Below, in pieces: positions 24,335-36,809 of a stretch of DNA of 64,000 nt. The position numbers were made by a program, and so were the translations under genes. The stretch covers positions 19,122,456-19,186,455 of the forward strand of contig NC_051095.1 of NCBI RefSeq assembly GCF_901709675.1, read 5' to 3'. This stretch comes from Syngnathus acus (lineage: Eukaryota; Chordata; Actinopteri; Syngnathiformes; Syngnathidae). Below the pieces are notes generated by a model. It made no database searches, was not told the origin of the DNA, and saw only the letters and a program-made list of their open reading frames with translations. Position 1 is the first letter of the stretch, and every line of letters starts with the position of its first letter.

Positions 24335-24421
24335 CCCACTACCCCCTTGGGGACAGGAGGTATGGATAACGGATGGATTGATGATTAACATTTTAAGGAC
24401 CCCAAGTTTGAGAACCACTGC
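24335..24421 (+). mobile_element. SINE 3'-end remnant and hAT right tip
   Basis: CCCCTTGGGGACAGGAGGTA then GGATAACGGATGGATTGATG is the decayed 3' end of the window's SINE. AAGTTTGAGAACCACTG follows (24405-24421), the mirror of the common hAT left end CAGTGGTTCTCAAA, which is seen in forward form at 52351. The bodies of both elements are too decayed to delimit. Confidence 0.55.
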
Positions 24422-25732
24422 TAAGGCATAAATCACTGACACTGTAATGGTAGGTTTTCCTGACTTTCATATAGGTAGTGTGATTTCACTTCCCACTGAA
24501 GTGTGGTTTTGAATGCGAGTGTGAATGGTCTGTCTGCCCTGTGACTGAATGGTGACCAGACCCAGGGTGCAGACCCTCTTTCACCAACTATCATCTGGGA
24601 TAGGTCCCAGCTTCTCATGACCCTGAAGGAATGAGTGGGCTATACAATCAAATGGAATGTGGTGAAGCTCTGGGAGATGCTTGTACATATCTCTAAAGAG
24701 AAAGCATTTTCGTAGCCACACTCCATTCTCTATCCTTTACCGCAACCATCTCCGTACTGTGACCTTTTTTAGCTCTTTGGGGCTTGCAGTGGTCAAGTCA
24801 TTTGAGCATGAGCGAGACAGTAAGGAGAGAGCAGTGCTTTGGTTTACGGTCAGAGTGCAGCACCGGGAGACACTACAAGACAGCAGTGCTCCATCAAAGA
24901 GAAGCAAGCAAATATTTTGCCGCTTTGAGGGCTTTCCTTAAGTCTCAATGCACGGGGTTGAAGCGCACAAAGTATGTTTACAAGGAACTGAAAGCACACC
25001 TCCACGGGTGGATACTCTCATGATGGCCCGGGCAAAAAGGCCTTCCACCCTGTTGTACATGTCATGTGTGACTCCCATGACACGCACGCGTTTCTCAATG
25101 AATTCACCGAAATCGTAAAACAGAATATGGGCTAGTACTTTCAGCCACCAAATGATCAGGTGTGGCGGGTGCACGTCAAACACCCTCGATACGCCGAAAC
25201 ACCCAGCATTGCGCAGAGTGTGTATCAAGTGTTGAGTACACCCTTAGTAATAATTTAAAAAGCAATGATACAAGTTCTGTGCATGAAGGAAATGGTGCAT
25301 TCCCTTATCGATTGCTTCTTCATTACACGCCGCCTTTCAGAATGAGAAAGAGTAGGTAGGAGCAGGCTTAAGGCATGTGCGCATGTGCACAACTGTCACA
25401 TCTCATTGCTCATGGTGGACTCATAAAGAGCTTTACTGGTGCCATTATGCATTTTTGATGGCGCGCAAAGCGACTGATGAAAAGCCATTTCACATTTAAA
25501 CAAGAACAGATGCACAATTGCAGGGGTTGACATCAAAACGCATGTTGTTTCTCCGCACATAGCTGGCGCGCGTTTAGCTTCATTTATTTGACTAACAAAC
25601 CAGCAGCAACCACCCGTGTCTCATCCCATGAGTGGTCGCGTTCAGCGAGACAATCTTTGGAATGTTTGCATGATTAAATAAGCCCTTGTTGTGCAGAGGC
25701 TTCAATTATTTAACATGAAAGTAAAATAGTGA
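24422..25732. other. No gene established
   Basis: A 96-codon minus frame (24938-25228) and overlapping plus frames are present. None resembles a protein I know, and no splice-site arrangement supports an exon. Confidence 0.45.
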
Positions 25733-26518
25733 CCGTATTTTCCGCACTATAAGGCGCTTCGGGTTAAAAGGTGCAGACTCAATTCCGGGGGCTTTTCTGT
25801 ACTTAATCCACACATAGGACGCACCACATTTCTTCTGGTAAAAAAAACAAAAAAAAAACATCACAGGAACAATGCAGTCAGTTCCGTCGTACTTTATTCT
25901 ACTATTTAATCATATTGTACTCACATTGTTAATCAATATCAAAACGCAAAATCCATCAAAATCTCATCTTCTGTATCCAAATTAAACAGTTTGGCAAGTT
26001 CCCTCTCGTCATTGTCTCGTTGTTGTCACGTTGCTCTTCTGCAATGATACTGGCTGTCCAGAAAGCTCTAATTGTGCCTCGTAAGCATGTCTCTTTGTCT
26101 ATGCCATTTTTACAGTCTTCTGATTGATTTACCGCCCCGATCCATGTAAAACGTAATGTCCTCTGATTGGTTCATTGGGTCTACATATTACGGCTGTATA
26201 TCACTGAAGCCACACAAAACAAATACCGTAATTTTCTGACTATAAGTTGCTCCGGAGTATAAGTCGCACCAGCCATAAAATGCCCAAAAATGTGAAAAAA
26301 AACATATATAAGTCGCTCCGGAGTATAAGTCGCATTTTGGGGGGCAATTTATTCGACAAAATCCAACACCAAGAACAGACATGAACGAGCAACAACAGGC
26401 TAAACGATACAGTATGCTAACGTGACAAAGACAAACGAGGAGCTGAGAACGGGCCTGACGTAACATTCAGTTATTTAAAAAAAACTATTACATAAATAAC
26501 ACGTTTATAAAACCATCT

Positions 26519-26890
26519 GTGTCACTCCAATTCATTAAATCCATCGATCGTCCTTTGTCAACAATGCCGTGTGCCGCGCCGCAGTTCAAATTATTCCACA
26601 GGCCCATACAACGATATATAAACTATATTTTAAATATCACATAAACAACAATATTATCAAACCATTTGTGTCACTCCAAATCATTAAATCCATCGATCAA
26701 ATTTCTCGTCTTTTATCGATCGTCCTTTGTCAACAATGCCGTGTGCCGCGCCGCAGTTCAAATTATTCCACAGGCCCATACAACGATATATAAACTATAT
26801 TTTAAATAACTATCACATAAACAACAATATTATCAAACCATTTGTGTCACTCCAAATCATTAAATCCATCGATCAAATTTCTCGTCCTTT
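26519..26890 (+). repeat. Tandem duplication, about 150-176 bp unit
   Basis: GTGTCACTCCAA recurs at 26519, 26668 and 26844. The block TCGATCGTCCTTTGTCAACA recurs at 26544 and 26716. Units include TGCCGTGTGCCGCGCCGCAG and ACGATATATAAACTATATTT. It lies inside the family 2 element. Confidence 0.85.
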
Positions 26891-27112
26891 GTCATCCTGG
26901 TGACAGAGGACATGTCCAGAGGATATGGCGCTTTAAAGTGTTACCGTTTTTTTCCATGTATAATGCGCAAAATTTAACTAATTTATTGTCCTAAGATCCG
27001 GGGTGCGCATTATACATGGGTACAATTTTTTTAAATTTTTTTTTTTTTTTTATTTTAATTTTTTTTTCTTTTTTTGAAGAAAATCATGGTACAACAATTT
27101 TTGAAGAAAATC

Positions 27113-27302
27113 TTGTCACGGATGGAGTGTGGAAAGGAAGAGGGCGACCAAGTGCAGCTTGAACCAGGGTTCATTGGAGGAACTCAAAACACAGACTTGG
27201 TAAACTAACTTAACTCTCTAACAAAACCAACAACAGGACTGACCGACAAAGACGTGGAACAAAAAGACAGGGGGACATTACCAAAGACAGGAACAGAAAC
27301 CT
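27113..27302. repeat. Extra block inside the family 3 element
   Basis: A segment starting near GTCACGGATGGAGTGTGG and ending near ACAGGAACAGAAACC is absent from the sister copy at the corresponding place. It resembles common fish dispersed sequence of unknown class (AACCAGGGTTCATTGGAGGA). Its boundaries are approximate. Confidence 0.5.
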
Positions 27303-27847
27303 GTGTTATTGTCAAATATTGTTTGTTTTTTAATCTCCATCGCGGACTGGACGTCATACGGAGGCAGTATCACTGCGCATGCGCACTATGGATCCGATGC
27401 GAATAGTCCTCTTCTTGACTGACAATGAATGTGATAGTTTAATACATACAATCAGCAAATAACAAAATACGTATTACAGGTAATATTTTATTTCACAACA
27501 CTTTGCCTTGTTCCTTTCTCTCTGCTGTTCACTTCAAACACGCTCCATACGAACGCAATGCTCTCGTATCAGACGCTTGCTCGATCACCTGCTCGTTTGC
27601 TGTCACAATGTACCCTACACAAATCCGAAACATTTGTTGCGGCTCCGAGTCACGACAAGGGGCAAGTTTTGGTTTCCAAGGGTGTTTTTATTCCTCTTCA
27701 ACTTCTCTCCCATACAGAGCCGCCTTTTTCACATGTCCGCACGTCACTTTCCTCTCTTTTCATTTTAACCTAACTGATCGCGGTGGTGCCTTTATGGGCA
27801 GTCGGAGAAATCAACGCCAACAAAAAAAATACATCCAGCCTAGTTAA

Positions 27848-28072
27848 GACCATACCAAAGACTATAAAAATGGGACCCATTGCCTCCCTGCTTGGCACTC
27901 AGCATTAAGGGTTGGAATTGGGGGGTTAGATCACCCAATGATTCCCGAGCGCGGCACCGCTGCTGCTCACTGCTCCCCTCTCCCCCAGGGGATGGATCAA
28001 AATCACACGGGGATGGGTCAAATGCAGAGGACAAATTTCACCACACCCAGATGCGTGTGTGACGATCATTGG
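27848..28072 (+). mobile_element. SINE-like teleost dispersed repeat, innermost layer of the nest
   Basis: The block from ACCATACCAAAGACTATAAA, through GCCTCCCTGCTTGGCACTCA and a GCGCGGCACCGCTGCTGCTC segment, to ACCACACCCAGATGCGTGTG then ACGATCATTGG is a repeat I recognise as widespread in fish genomes. The sister family 3 copy lacks it. No tRNA promoter boxes are obvious to me, so the class is uncertain. Confidence 0.6.
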
Positions 28073-28262
28073 GAAAAAAAGTCAAAATTTGGGTGCGTAT
28101 TATACATGGGTACAGGCTTTTTTCCAGCATTGACATGCCATTTTTAGGGTGCGTATTATACATGGGGTCGCATTATACATGGAAAAAAAACGGTAATTAC
28201 TTTATTTGATTTTTTCTCTCTATTTTTCATGTTTTGACTATGTTCAAGATAAAGATGTCAAA

Positions 28263-28330
28263 GCATGTGAAGTGATCAACTATACTAAAAATAACATGTG
28301 AAGTGGTCAACTATACTTGTAAGTAAGTGA
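28263..28330 (+). repeat. 33-bp direct duplication
   Basis: CATGTGAAGTGATCAACTAT and CATGTGAAGTGGTCAACTAT occur 33 bp apart, within the right part of the family 2 element. Confidence 0.75.
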
Positions 28331-28525
28331 TGTGTTAATGATCAAGTAAAAATTTGTGAAAAAAAACATATAAGTCGCTCCTGAGTATAAGTCGCCACCC
28401 CACCCAAACTATGAAAGAAACCGCGACTTATAGTCCGAAAATTACGGTACCTTCTTAAAAGGCGCACCTTCGTTTTTGGAGAAAGTTAAAGGCTTTTAAG
28501 TGCACCTTATGTGGAAAATACGGTA

Positions 28526-30699
28526 CCCTAATCTTTCTTCAGACCTGCGACTGCAGTATATGACAATTTGTCATCGTTCTTGTAAGATCGGTCAAAACAG
28601 ACAGATATTTGAAGTGTAATATTAGTTGTGGTTAATTAACCAAAATCTTACAAACATTTCTCAGACTGAGGAAGTGGAATTTTACACTGACAGAAATGTC
28701 ATTTTATTGAAAATGCAGCACAGGTACAGTACAGGTCAAAGGTTTCCATTCACCTTTGCCCAATCACATCAAATCTGTTGTGAATGGCTGAAAGGCCATG
28801 ATAGTACGATCCAGGCCAGTGGCTTCTGGCATAGATATCAATACATAGAACTTTTACTGCCATGTTGAACATGGAGTGGATGGCCTCTTTGTTAAATCCC
28901 CAATTTTTAAAAGAACACATGTGGCCTATATCAAAGCTGCATGTCTGATGTTTGTAATAACCCAATCCGTGTCACAGTTGTTAAATAATTTAATGAGTTA
29001 TTATGAAAGGAGCCAAACAAACATTATAGCTGTTGTTTTACTGTGGTCTCTCCTTCTTCTTCGTTTTCTTCTTTGTCTTCTTTCCGGCACATCAAGTACA
29101 TTGCTGCCCTCCACTGCTCAAACGACGAGCTGATCAATTTCACAAGAAGAGGTAATCAGAAGGACAGGTGGCATTCCTTTTTTTTTCATTTTCACAAGTG
29201 ATTCTCAATCCCAGCATGCCTCAACCTGCCCGGCGCTGCCTTGACAGATGCTGTAGAATTGAATATAGATTTCAGCCAGCAAGGAAGGCGTTACCTGATG
29301 AATCTCAATTTGCCGGTGTCCATATTTCATAGTTATCTCAGTGGGTGTGTAGCTGGCGGGTAGGGTGGACGAATGGGCCAGGTTGTCATTCGCCTGAATT
29401 ATCAGAATGATGAACACTACATGTTCCATTTCTTTATATTTATTTACATTCATTTCATTTGTTTTATCACCGTAATTGAGGGGGTGGAGGTGGGGCGTAA
29501 AAAAGAATGTGGTGTGTCATGTTATTAGTATGCCACATGATGTGCAAGGAGCAGCAGTAGCCCAGTGCAGAAATATAATAGCTGGAGGGTGGGAGCAACA
29601 ATTCGAGTGCCTTTCTCCTCGGTAGGAGTGGATGTGGTCTATTTATAGTACCATCTGAAGGTATGCATAATGTTACAACGCAGAACAGATATGTGTTTTT
29701 ATAATCTAATCTTTTTGGATCAAAGTGGGAAATTGTCCTTTTGATGTTGCAATAAATGGAGTGTGCTGGTGGACCAAAGACAAAGTCTGCATGTAATTGT
29801 TGTATTGACAACCGTTACTGAGTGGAACCTTAAAATTTATGGGTTGGTGGTAAAACGACCTTTTTTCTCCAGGGTTAAAATTGGGCCGTCAATAAATGTT
29901 TATTGTAGACGATGCTTGAAGCAGCAATATTCTTAACAAAGCAAATGTTCACCACTGCACTACACTACAGGCATACTGACTTACTCATATGATACTGTAT
30001 AAACAAAATGGTCATCATTTTGATATCATTTCAAACAAATTTAGATTGTTTTGGGATCCATCTGTTACCTGTTAAAGCAGATTGATGACCCCACAGTCCA
30101 CTTACGTACTTAAGAGTATAAGCCACATCTGCATTTCCCGCTTACACACCAACACAAAAATCCGCACACTGCTACTTTAGGTACCTCTGCACAGTCCAGA
30201 TTCAAATGTGCCTTTTGAAAGATACTGGAGTTGATGCCAATTTACAGACTGCTGACCCCACATACATTGACAAAAATTCAAAATGATGCCATGTCAGTGT
30301 TTTATTTGTATTTTTTTAATTTGTCTAGTACGTATGACGTTTCTAAAATGGTCTATTGGCAAAATGTTTCTATTTTTGTGACCAGCGTAAATCCTGCATA
30401 GCTTGTGGCGTTAAGGTCTAGATAGACCAATCTAACGTCGGCCAAATGTGACCAATGACTATTCCCTGTAGCGTCGGCCCGACTAGCGGCAAGTCGCGCT
30501 GGCAAAAATGACACATACCAGAACAATTCAACATCGCCCCTGACCATTAAATGCCATATGCCCATGCATGAGATGTAATATCTGTCTGCGGTAGTCTCTA
30601 GTCTCTAGTCTCATGGTTGGGAAAAGCCAACCGGAAAGCTCTTTTCAGGGGTGGGATAGAAATATGTAAACAATGCATTCTGTGATATTTTTCGCTCAT
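28526..30699. other. Two kilobases without a recognised gene
   Basis: Unique-looking sequence. The longest frame (29467-29811, minus, 114 codons) ends in a proline run caused by a G-rich stretch and resembles no protein I know. Confidence 0.5.
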
Positions 30700-31185
30700 C
30701 GCAGCTCCTTCATCCCCACCGCAATCAGGCTGTACAATGACAACCTGTAAACACATCCTTCTGTGCAATACTTTTCCCCGTAACGTGCAATTCTTAACCC
30801 CAATGTGCAATTTAAGCCCAATGTGCAATATTCTCTGCCACACAATGCATAGATCTATTTCACTTCTATAACCCGTGCACTATTTCTCTTTGTTATTAGC
30901 ATTGCTAAACTTCATACACTTCATACACTTTACGACACTTTACCACTATTTTATCTTCTTTTTGTAAATATTCATAGCTCATATTTTTAGTTTTACTACA
31001 ATTGCTGTTATTTTTCCATATTTTTCTTTTATATTGTATTCTATTTATTATGCCGGAAGACTACGGTCCTGAAGTCTCCTTTTGCACCTTTATCCCCCAA
31101 CTTGTACCTTCCTGTAAATCGAGCTGTTGTTACATGCAGTTTCTCACACGTGAGATTAATAAAGTTCCTCTTATCTTATCTTATC
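30700..31185 (+). pseudogene. CR1/L2/Rex1-like LINE 3' end with TTATC tail
   Basis: 30700-30750 translates as RSSFIPTAIRLYNDNL then stop, the usual last residues of the reverse-transcriptase ORF in this LINE group; compare RRSFIPSALYN at the end of the 52972-54311 copy. A typical 3' UTR follows: AT-rich sequence with an AATAAAG at about 31158 and a (TTATC)3 tail at 31171-31185. All catalytic domains are missing, so it is a strongly 5'-truncated, dead insertion. Confidence 0.8.
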
Positions 31186-32869
31186 ATGATGAAGTCTCAC
31201 TTGAAGCAAACACTCACGCTTCTCGCTGTTCTGTCCAGACAGACATTGTACGCCAAATTTTCAAGGCTTTCCAATGCTTACTATTTACCCGCATTCGTCA
31301 CTTTCTGTTTTTGCCTTGTGCGCTGATTCATTAGGTAAGAGCCAATCAAAGTGATAAAATTTCCTGATGTTACGACACCCGGACGCCTCCCAACGGGATC
31401 CGATGTTTCAACAGTGATCATTAATCAGACAGCGCAATGAGATGCCCAGATGTTTCCCGACGTCCGATTGGTCGGTCTAGGCCTTTAGGCGTATCTCTAG
31501 ACTCAATATTGGTAATTTCACAGATGAGCGGAAGCAGGCAAATGTATGAGGGAGGGTTTCGCCATTGTGGTCACACGTGACTTCAAACATGGTCAATCAA
31601 AGGTGCTCCTACTTTCCCTTTAAATGTCATGTGGTAGTAGGCAGTTCTGCACCATGAAGTGGGCACTTACAGACCGCACCACCACCCGATCGCATGTCCA
31701 CTCCCTGACGTCCTCCTCATAGCTGTGCTGTCCACTGAGATGATGCAATAAATACAATAGAATAACTCAAAAGGTTTGATACCCGCTCTTCATGTATTTA
31801 GGATTGAAGTATGTTGTTAGAAAAGCTGTCTAGTTAAAGTTAAGATCGACATTTTGCCGCCAAATTGTCAATCTCCTCTGCACACCTCAGAGAAACCCCT
31901 TTGTGCTGACCTTGTGCATTGATATGAAAGACATGATTTTGTCAGCTTCTGAGCTATGGGTGCGGATGCACTGTCTCCCAAAATAGAGCCCCAAATATTT
32001 TGGCCTAGACAGGGTGATCTTTGAAGGCTACCAGGAAATTGACAACATGACACTAAAACTAAACATTACCCTAGCGTTCACTTTTAACAAAATTGCTAGA
32101 CTTCCTCTGTTTGTTTTACAGACACTCATGATGGGTCTATTCATGATAGATGATTTCAAGTTGGCCAAAATAATCACAAAGGTCTTGTGTCTTTTTCGGT
32201 CTAGATATTTTAGGCATTTTGTGGGTCTTTGAATTGGGGCCTTAATCATGCTACGTTTTGAGTGACACTGTCACATGTATTACACGGCACATTTGTTTAT
32301 TCTGTAGACTGCCATACGTCAAGTATCCTGTTAGGATATATTAACAGCAATTTAATCAGTCTTTCAGTCTGTTGCAAAGTTCAGCATATCCTCTCAATAA
32401 CAGCATGTGCGGCCCTTAATAGGAGGCTTAATGTGTTTATTAAATGTAGAAAAGATTAAGAGACAGGATGCTGTATGCTTCAGTGGTGACATGTGACACC
32501 TACTGGATGTGTCGGAGTTGATGAATGTGATTTATTACCACACATTAACTTCCCAATGACACATTTTAATTTTCTCCATAATATGATCTGGCATTTGCCT
32601 GTCCCTGGGCCTAATGACTTTATTTACTGTAAAGATGTATTCATGTTGATTTATTCATAATCTTGAAAAGGAGATAAAAATGTCTAATGGGGCGGTTGTA
32701 GTGATACTTCATAGATAGTTTGCTCGTGATTAAACTGTAAATAAATGCATGATTGAACATCCTTTGGGCTTGTCCGACAAAGCTCACGAGCAGAAAAATC
32801 GTCATTCAGAAAAAGCAAGGACAAAGTTCCTTGGTCAGCTTATATTCAGTTGCACATGCCGGTGGGGGC
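31186..32869. other. Unique sequence, no gene recognised
   Basis: No recognised coding or repeat signal. The stretch 32480-32660 has a less biased, less repetitive texture and might be conserved non-coding DNA, but this cannot be judged from one sequence. Confidence 0.45.
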
Positions 32870-32990
32870 CGAGTTTGATGAGTGATGATTCCATGGCTGT
32901 GGGGGCAAGTTCGATAAGAGCTGATTCCATGGGAGTGGGGCTGATGCGGTAAGAGCTGATTCCATGGGGGGGTTGGTGCAGTGAGGGGCG
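32870..32990 (+). repeat. About 36-bp minisatellite, three units
   Basis: The phrase AAGAGCTGATTCCATGGGAG and its variants recur with CCATGG at 32891, 32927 and 32962 (spacing 36 and 35). The minus frames across it (32835-33215) are repeat-driven. Confidence 0.8.
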
Positions 32991-33739
32991 ATTCGGTGTG
33001 TGCCGGTGTGTTGACTTGGTGAGGGCTGTTGTTTTTCCATCCACCTGCTTCCAGTCTTTCGGCCGGGTTCTTGGCTGTTCTTCTCCTGCCGCTCTCCCTC
33101 TGGCACCTCTGCTGGTTTTATCTCCAAGTATACTCCCTGTAAACATTTTTCCTCCATTCTTGCACAACAGACCTTCTGCATATATCCACTCCACCCTCTG
33201 CCGCACATTATTCATTCATCATCCTGCCAATTTGTCATTTTGTACGGAATTACGTAAACGTTTGGGTTTGGCATAAACTGTTAGCCGGGACATGAATTTG
33301 TTATTTCAAAATGCACAAAAATACATATCAGATCATGAAATTATAAAAATATTTCTCATTACCACTTAGGCCATCACATTTTAAAAATGTCTAGTTATGT
33401 CTTCTATCTTGATTTAGTGTGTAGGTATAATTATATGCTTAAAATGTTTCTTTTATTGATTTAATCTGTGAATATAATTTTATGCTTATGTACTTTATTC
33501 AATGAGGTGTGAGCATATCTGTTTTTGTAGCTAGGTGGGACTTTTTGGAACCCATTTTCTTCACCGTTAACCCTGTATGATTGTAAATGAGCAGTTAATA
33601 AAAAAAGTTCAACTATTATGCGTATTTTTTCTAAAGTGGCATTGGTAACATAAAAAAGCGCTTGCAGTAGTTCAATGTTATTAAAAGTGAAGACAAATTG
33701 TAATTTTAGCAAGAAACATGAAGTTGACACATTAATTGC

Positions 33740-33812
33740 TTTCGCGGGCCACATTAAATTATATAGCGGACAGGATTTGGCCCCTGGTCTTGAGTTTGAC
33801 ACTTGTGCTTTT
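33740..33812. mobile_element. hAT MITE remnant (CGGGCC type)
   Basis: GCGGGCCACATTAAATTATA followed by GGATTTGGCCCCTGG and CTTGAGTTTGACACTTGTG is the right end of the family seen at 9888-10030. The left end is absent. Confidence 0.65.
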
Positions 33813-34515
33813 GAACTTCTTGTCAAAAAAGTGTCCTTCATCTTGCACAAAGGCTTCTGCACTCACACAACTCGCTTTTCTCTGTCTTATAATGACTTCC
33901 CTCATCCAGGCTGCATGATAAAACACAAGCATAAAGCGATTATGCAAAAAGGCGTGCCCGACTTGGTAATGTGATGATAAGAGCAAGACAGCTATCTGCT
34001 TCCTCGTCCAAAGACAGAGAGGATGTGGCACGTCCGAGTCGGGACGCTCTTGTTAAAATTACTTTTGACACGGGAGGCTATTAGCACACCGTTAAGAGTT
34101 CAAGGACAATGGCGGTCCAGCTTTTTTTTTCCTCATTTATCTGCCGGAACCCCTCGTTAAAGCCTGGAGCCGACTCCTTACAGTGACCACAGAATATTGA
34201 TGGGATGCATTTGAAGGAGCCATTTAACTGAATTCATAATCCCACCCTTTTTGTCCACCCTGGATATTCATGGACAGATGAAGGCCATTTGACAAACCAA
34301 GTGGAAAAATAACCTCTTTATGTTCCTGCACACACCGTGTTGGATTGTAGTCATTGACGTACATCAGAAAGCACTCAGTCTTAAAGGTTACATACGACAC
34401 CATTCTTTTATTATACCATTCTTTCTTTTCACAATTTAAAACGGTTCCCACGCATGTCAATAAAACCCTTCTGACATTCTTTTTTTCAAATTACAAAAAA
34501 GCTGAAGTATTACAG

Positions 34516-34716
34516 CATGGGTAGGGAACTCCAGTCCTCGAGGGCCGGTGTCCAGCATGTTTTCTATGTCTCCCTGTTACAACATTCAAATGGTCAGATA
34601 ATTAGCAAGGTCTGCAGAAGCTGGATAACAATCCTAATCATTTGAATCCAGTGTATAGCAACAGGCAGAAAACATGCAGGAGACTGGACCTCGAGGACCG
34701 GAGTTGCCTGCCCATG
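34516..34716. mobile_element. hAT MITE, 201 bp, with perfect 8-bp target duplication
   Basis: The left end is CATGGGTAGGGAACTCCAGT then CCTCGAGG. The right end, reverse-complemented, is CATGGGCAGGCAACTCCGGT then CCTCGAGG, a long near-perfect TIR. TATTACAG lies immediately outside both ends (34508-34515 and 34717-34724). The 8-bp duplication and CA(G/T)GGGT tip identify the hAT superfamily. It contains no coding sequence and is non-autonomous. Confidence 0.92.
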
Positions 34717-34724
34717 TATTACAG

Positions 34725-36809
34725 AAAACAAACTTGTCATTCTCTGGTTGAAATCGCTCAGTTTTGTAGAAGGGGGAAGGGTTCTGTCTCACACAAATGC
34801 AGAGTATAGTCGACAGCTTTACTCTGACGTGACAACCTGCTGACAGCTTTGCCGAACATTTAATTCAAGAATTTAAGGAATTTTCTTTTCATACCAATAC
34901 ATATTTGATATGGCACAAAATTCAGCACCCAAGCCTAGGCCCAGGCTTGCATTGCACTTATTTACAAGGTCATTTTGTATTGGAAAAAGAATATGTGGAT
35001 TGTTGAAGAATAAAGTGAAGAATCTTTGCACCAGTCCTCCAGGTCTACATCCTCTCAGTACTTTGCTCAAATGTTTGTGATGTGTCCTACTACCTCGGTG
35101 TTGTCTGCAAACGTCACAATATGACAGCTCAGGATTTTTGCAGAGCAGTCATAGGTCAGTAGTGTGAACAGTACAGAGCTCTGCAACCTTTACATCAGTC
35201 ACAATTTGAGCTTGTGATAACACTGTTGCTAATGCTAATATATGCTTAACTTTTTTGACATGATACTGTTTCCTTGTATATTACATCCTTTGCTTGAAAA
35301 TGGTTACGATTTTAGCGCACCCTAACTGCCAAGTCAGAGATGTAGAAAAGTGGTGTGTGGGACAGTATTAGGTAAATGATGTTCCAATTTTGCGACGTTT
35401 ATAATTTATAATAATTTGTCTTGCTCCCAGAATTTTGAATATGGGTTGGTGCAAAAGACTGACTTAGTTGTTTAATGTCACACTTGTGGTTTGGCAGGCA
35501 CTTCAGAGACCAACTGATTTATACACAAGCCTTTATAAAGTCACTTTTCTATAATATCTCCCTTTTAAATGATTGCCACCATTCAAAAGTGATCTTAATT
35601 CCATTTGGAGCATGGCATTATTGTGAACGATTCGACTTAATCAGGCCTCAGCAAGAATCTGCTGTATCTTGCCCTATGAAAAAAAGTAAATGACTCCCCT
35701 GCCAACCATAAGTCTGGCCTTAATTCCCAAGGATACATTTGTGCATCAGTTGCCACCCGCCATCAAGATGCGACACCCCTATTACTACAATGAATGCACT
35801 CTGTCAAAAATAAATAAAAAAATACCTTAATGTGCTTGGGCCACCTGGAGGCCGTAACAGATGCCACATCAGCAGTAATAGCCAGCAAACTGGGGGAACA
35901 GATTGGGGCGCTCTCTTTTGCTGCGTCACCTCAGCTTTTCAAACAGTGTTCCAAAGAAAATGGCCACCCCGTGAACTGGCGATATAACTATCAAATTGGC
36001 GGTGTCCCAGTCCACCTTAGAACGGGAAAGGAAACATATTAAGTTCCCCACACAAAAATCAACAGAGAATTACAATAAACCCCATCCAGCATGAGTTAAA
36101 TAAACATGTTCCTTTTTTTTTTCCATTTAATTTCTATTTCATCCTAGCTATTTAGCAATACTGGAAAAAATCACTTTTTGCATTTTTTGTGCACTTTCTG
36201 TTGCACTCTAAGGTGCACTATGATGTCATAAAATTCCAGCTGATAGCAAAGTAATTTGTGTCATTCAGTATGTATTAATAAGTGATGCATATTGATTGTC
36301 AATCCATGTGTCAGCGTTCAAACGACAGGTCTTCTAAAAATGTCTATGACATATTTTCGTAAAAATAATGTCAGCACGCATAACATCTTTCAAAGTCCCC
36401 TCTCAGCCACATTCAGGAAGCATGTTTATCTCAAGTAGACCCCCCTCCACCCCCCAAAAAGTTTGCCTTTTCTGGTTCAAAGCAGTTAAGCAGGTATTTT
36501 TGGTCATTTCAAGTTGTACTGAACTTCAAAAATAAACTCAGATTGTGCTGCCACATTTCAACCTTATGTACTAGACAGATGGTCAACACCAAAATACAAA
36601 GACCTTGAATTTTCAGTGTGTGTGTATGTAGAGCCTGATGGAAAACTTTGTTGACTTGCCATAAAACCGATGCAATAACTGCTTCTTGGTTAGGAATATT
36701 TGCTATAAAAGTGTAATCTACAAATGTCCAAATAGTGAGCGTCTTTGGAAACCTTGGATTATTATGTTTTAAAAGCATTGCCATTATTCTCTCTATCATC
36801 TTCTTGCAG
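34725..36809. other. Unique sequence, no gene recognised
   Basis: A 70-codon plus frame (35830-36042) sits in relatively GC-rich, non-repetitive sequence. It has no acceptor that I trust and no recognised motif. Confidence 0.45.

Larger units (their letters stand above)
26944..28193. mobile_element. TIR element, family 3 (AATGCGC type), nested in family 2
   Basis: The left end is CCGTTTTTTTCCATGTATAA then TGCGC. The right end is TTATACATGGAAAAAAAACG then G, with TA outside both ends (26942-26943 and 28194-28195). A second copy is at 43872-44842, and they share long internal stretches (TGTTATTGTCAAATATTGTT; GCTGTTCACTTCAAACACGC; CGTATCAGACGCTTGCTCGA). Relative to that copy this one carries extra blocks at about 27113-27302 and 27640-28075. 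Plus frames at 27503-27847 show no known protein. Confidence 0.85.
26226..28447. mobile_element. TIR element, family 2 (AAGTCGC type), nested in family 1
   Basis: The left end is TA then CCGTAATTTTCTGACTATAA followed by GTTGCTCCGGAGTATAAGTC. The right end is GCGACTTATAGTCCGAAAAT then TACGG and TA. The TIRs match the 170-bp copy at 38909-39078. Further ATAAGTCGC motifs sit subterminally on each side. TA at 26224-26225 and 28448-28449 fits a TA target duplication. It contains a tandem duplication (26519-26880) and a family 3 insertion. No transposase is seen. Confidence 0.85.
25733..28523. mobile_element. TIR element, family 1, split by a nested insertion
   Basis: The left arm (25733-26223) begins CCGTATTTTCCGCACTATAA then GGCGC and matches the element at 4900-5579 throughout. 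The right arm (28450-28523) resumes with CCTTCTTAAAAGGCGCACCT and ends GTGGAAAATACGG, followed by TA (28524-28525). On the left the expected TA has become GA (25731-25732). The inserted material (26224-28449) is a family 2 element, which itself contains family 3. Without the insert the element would be about 570 bp, close to the 680-bp relative. Confidence 0.85.

Noticed and set aside
24938-25228. 96-codon minus frame with natural-looking composition
   Set aside because: No recognised motif or family, no start or splice context; kept only as a note.
27503-27847. 114-codon plus frame
   Set aside because: Lies wholly inside a family 3 element and its inserted blocks; the sister copy does not preserve it.
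33084-33215. Overlapping frames of 120-126 codons near 32835-33276
   Set aside because: They overlap on both strands, run through a 36-bp minisatellite and show no domain or splice support.
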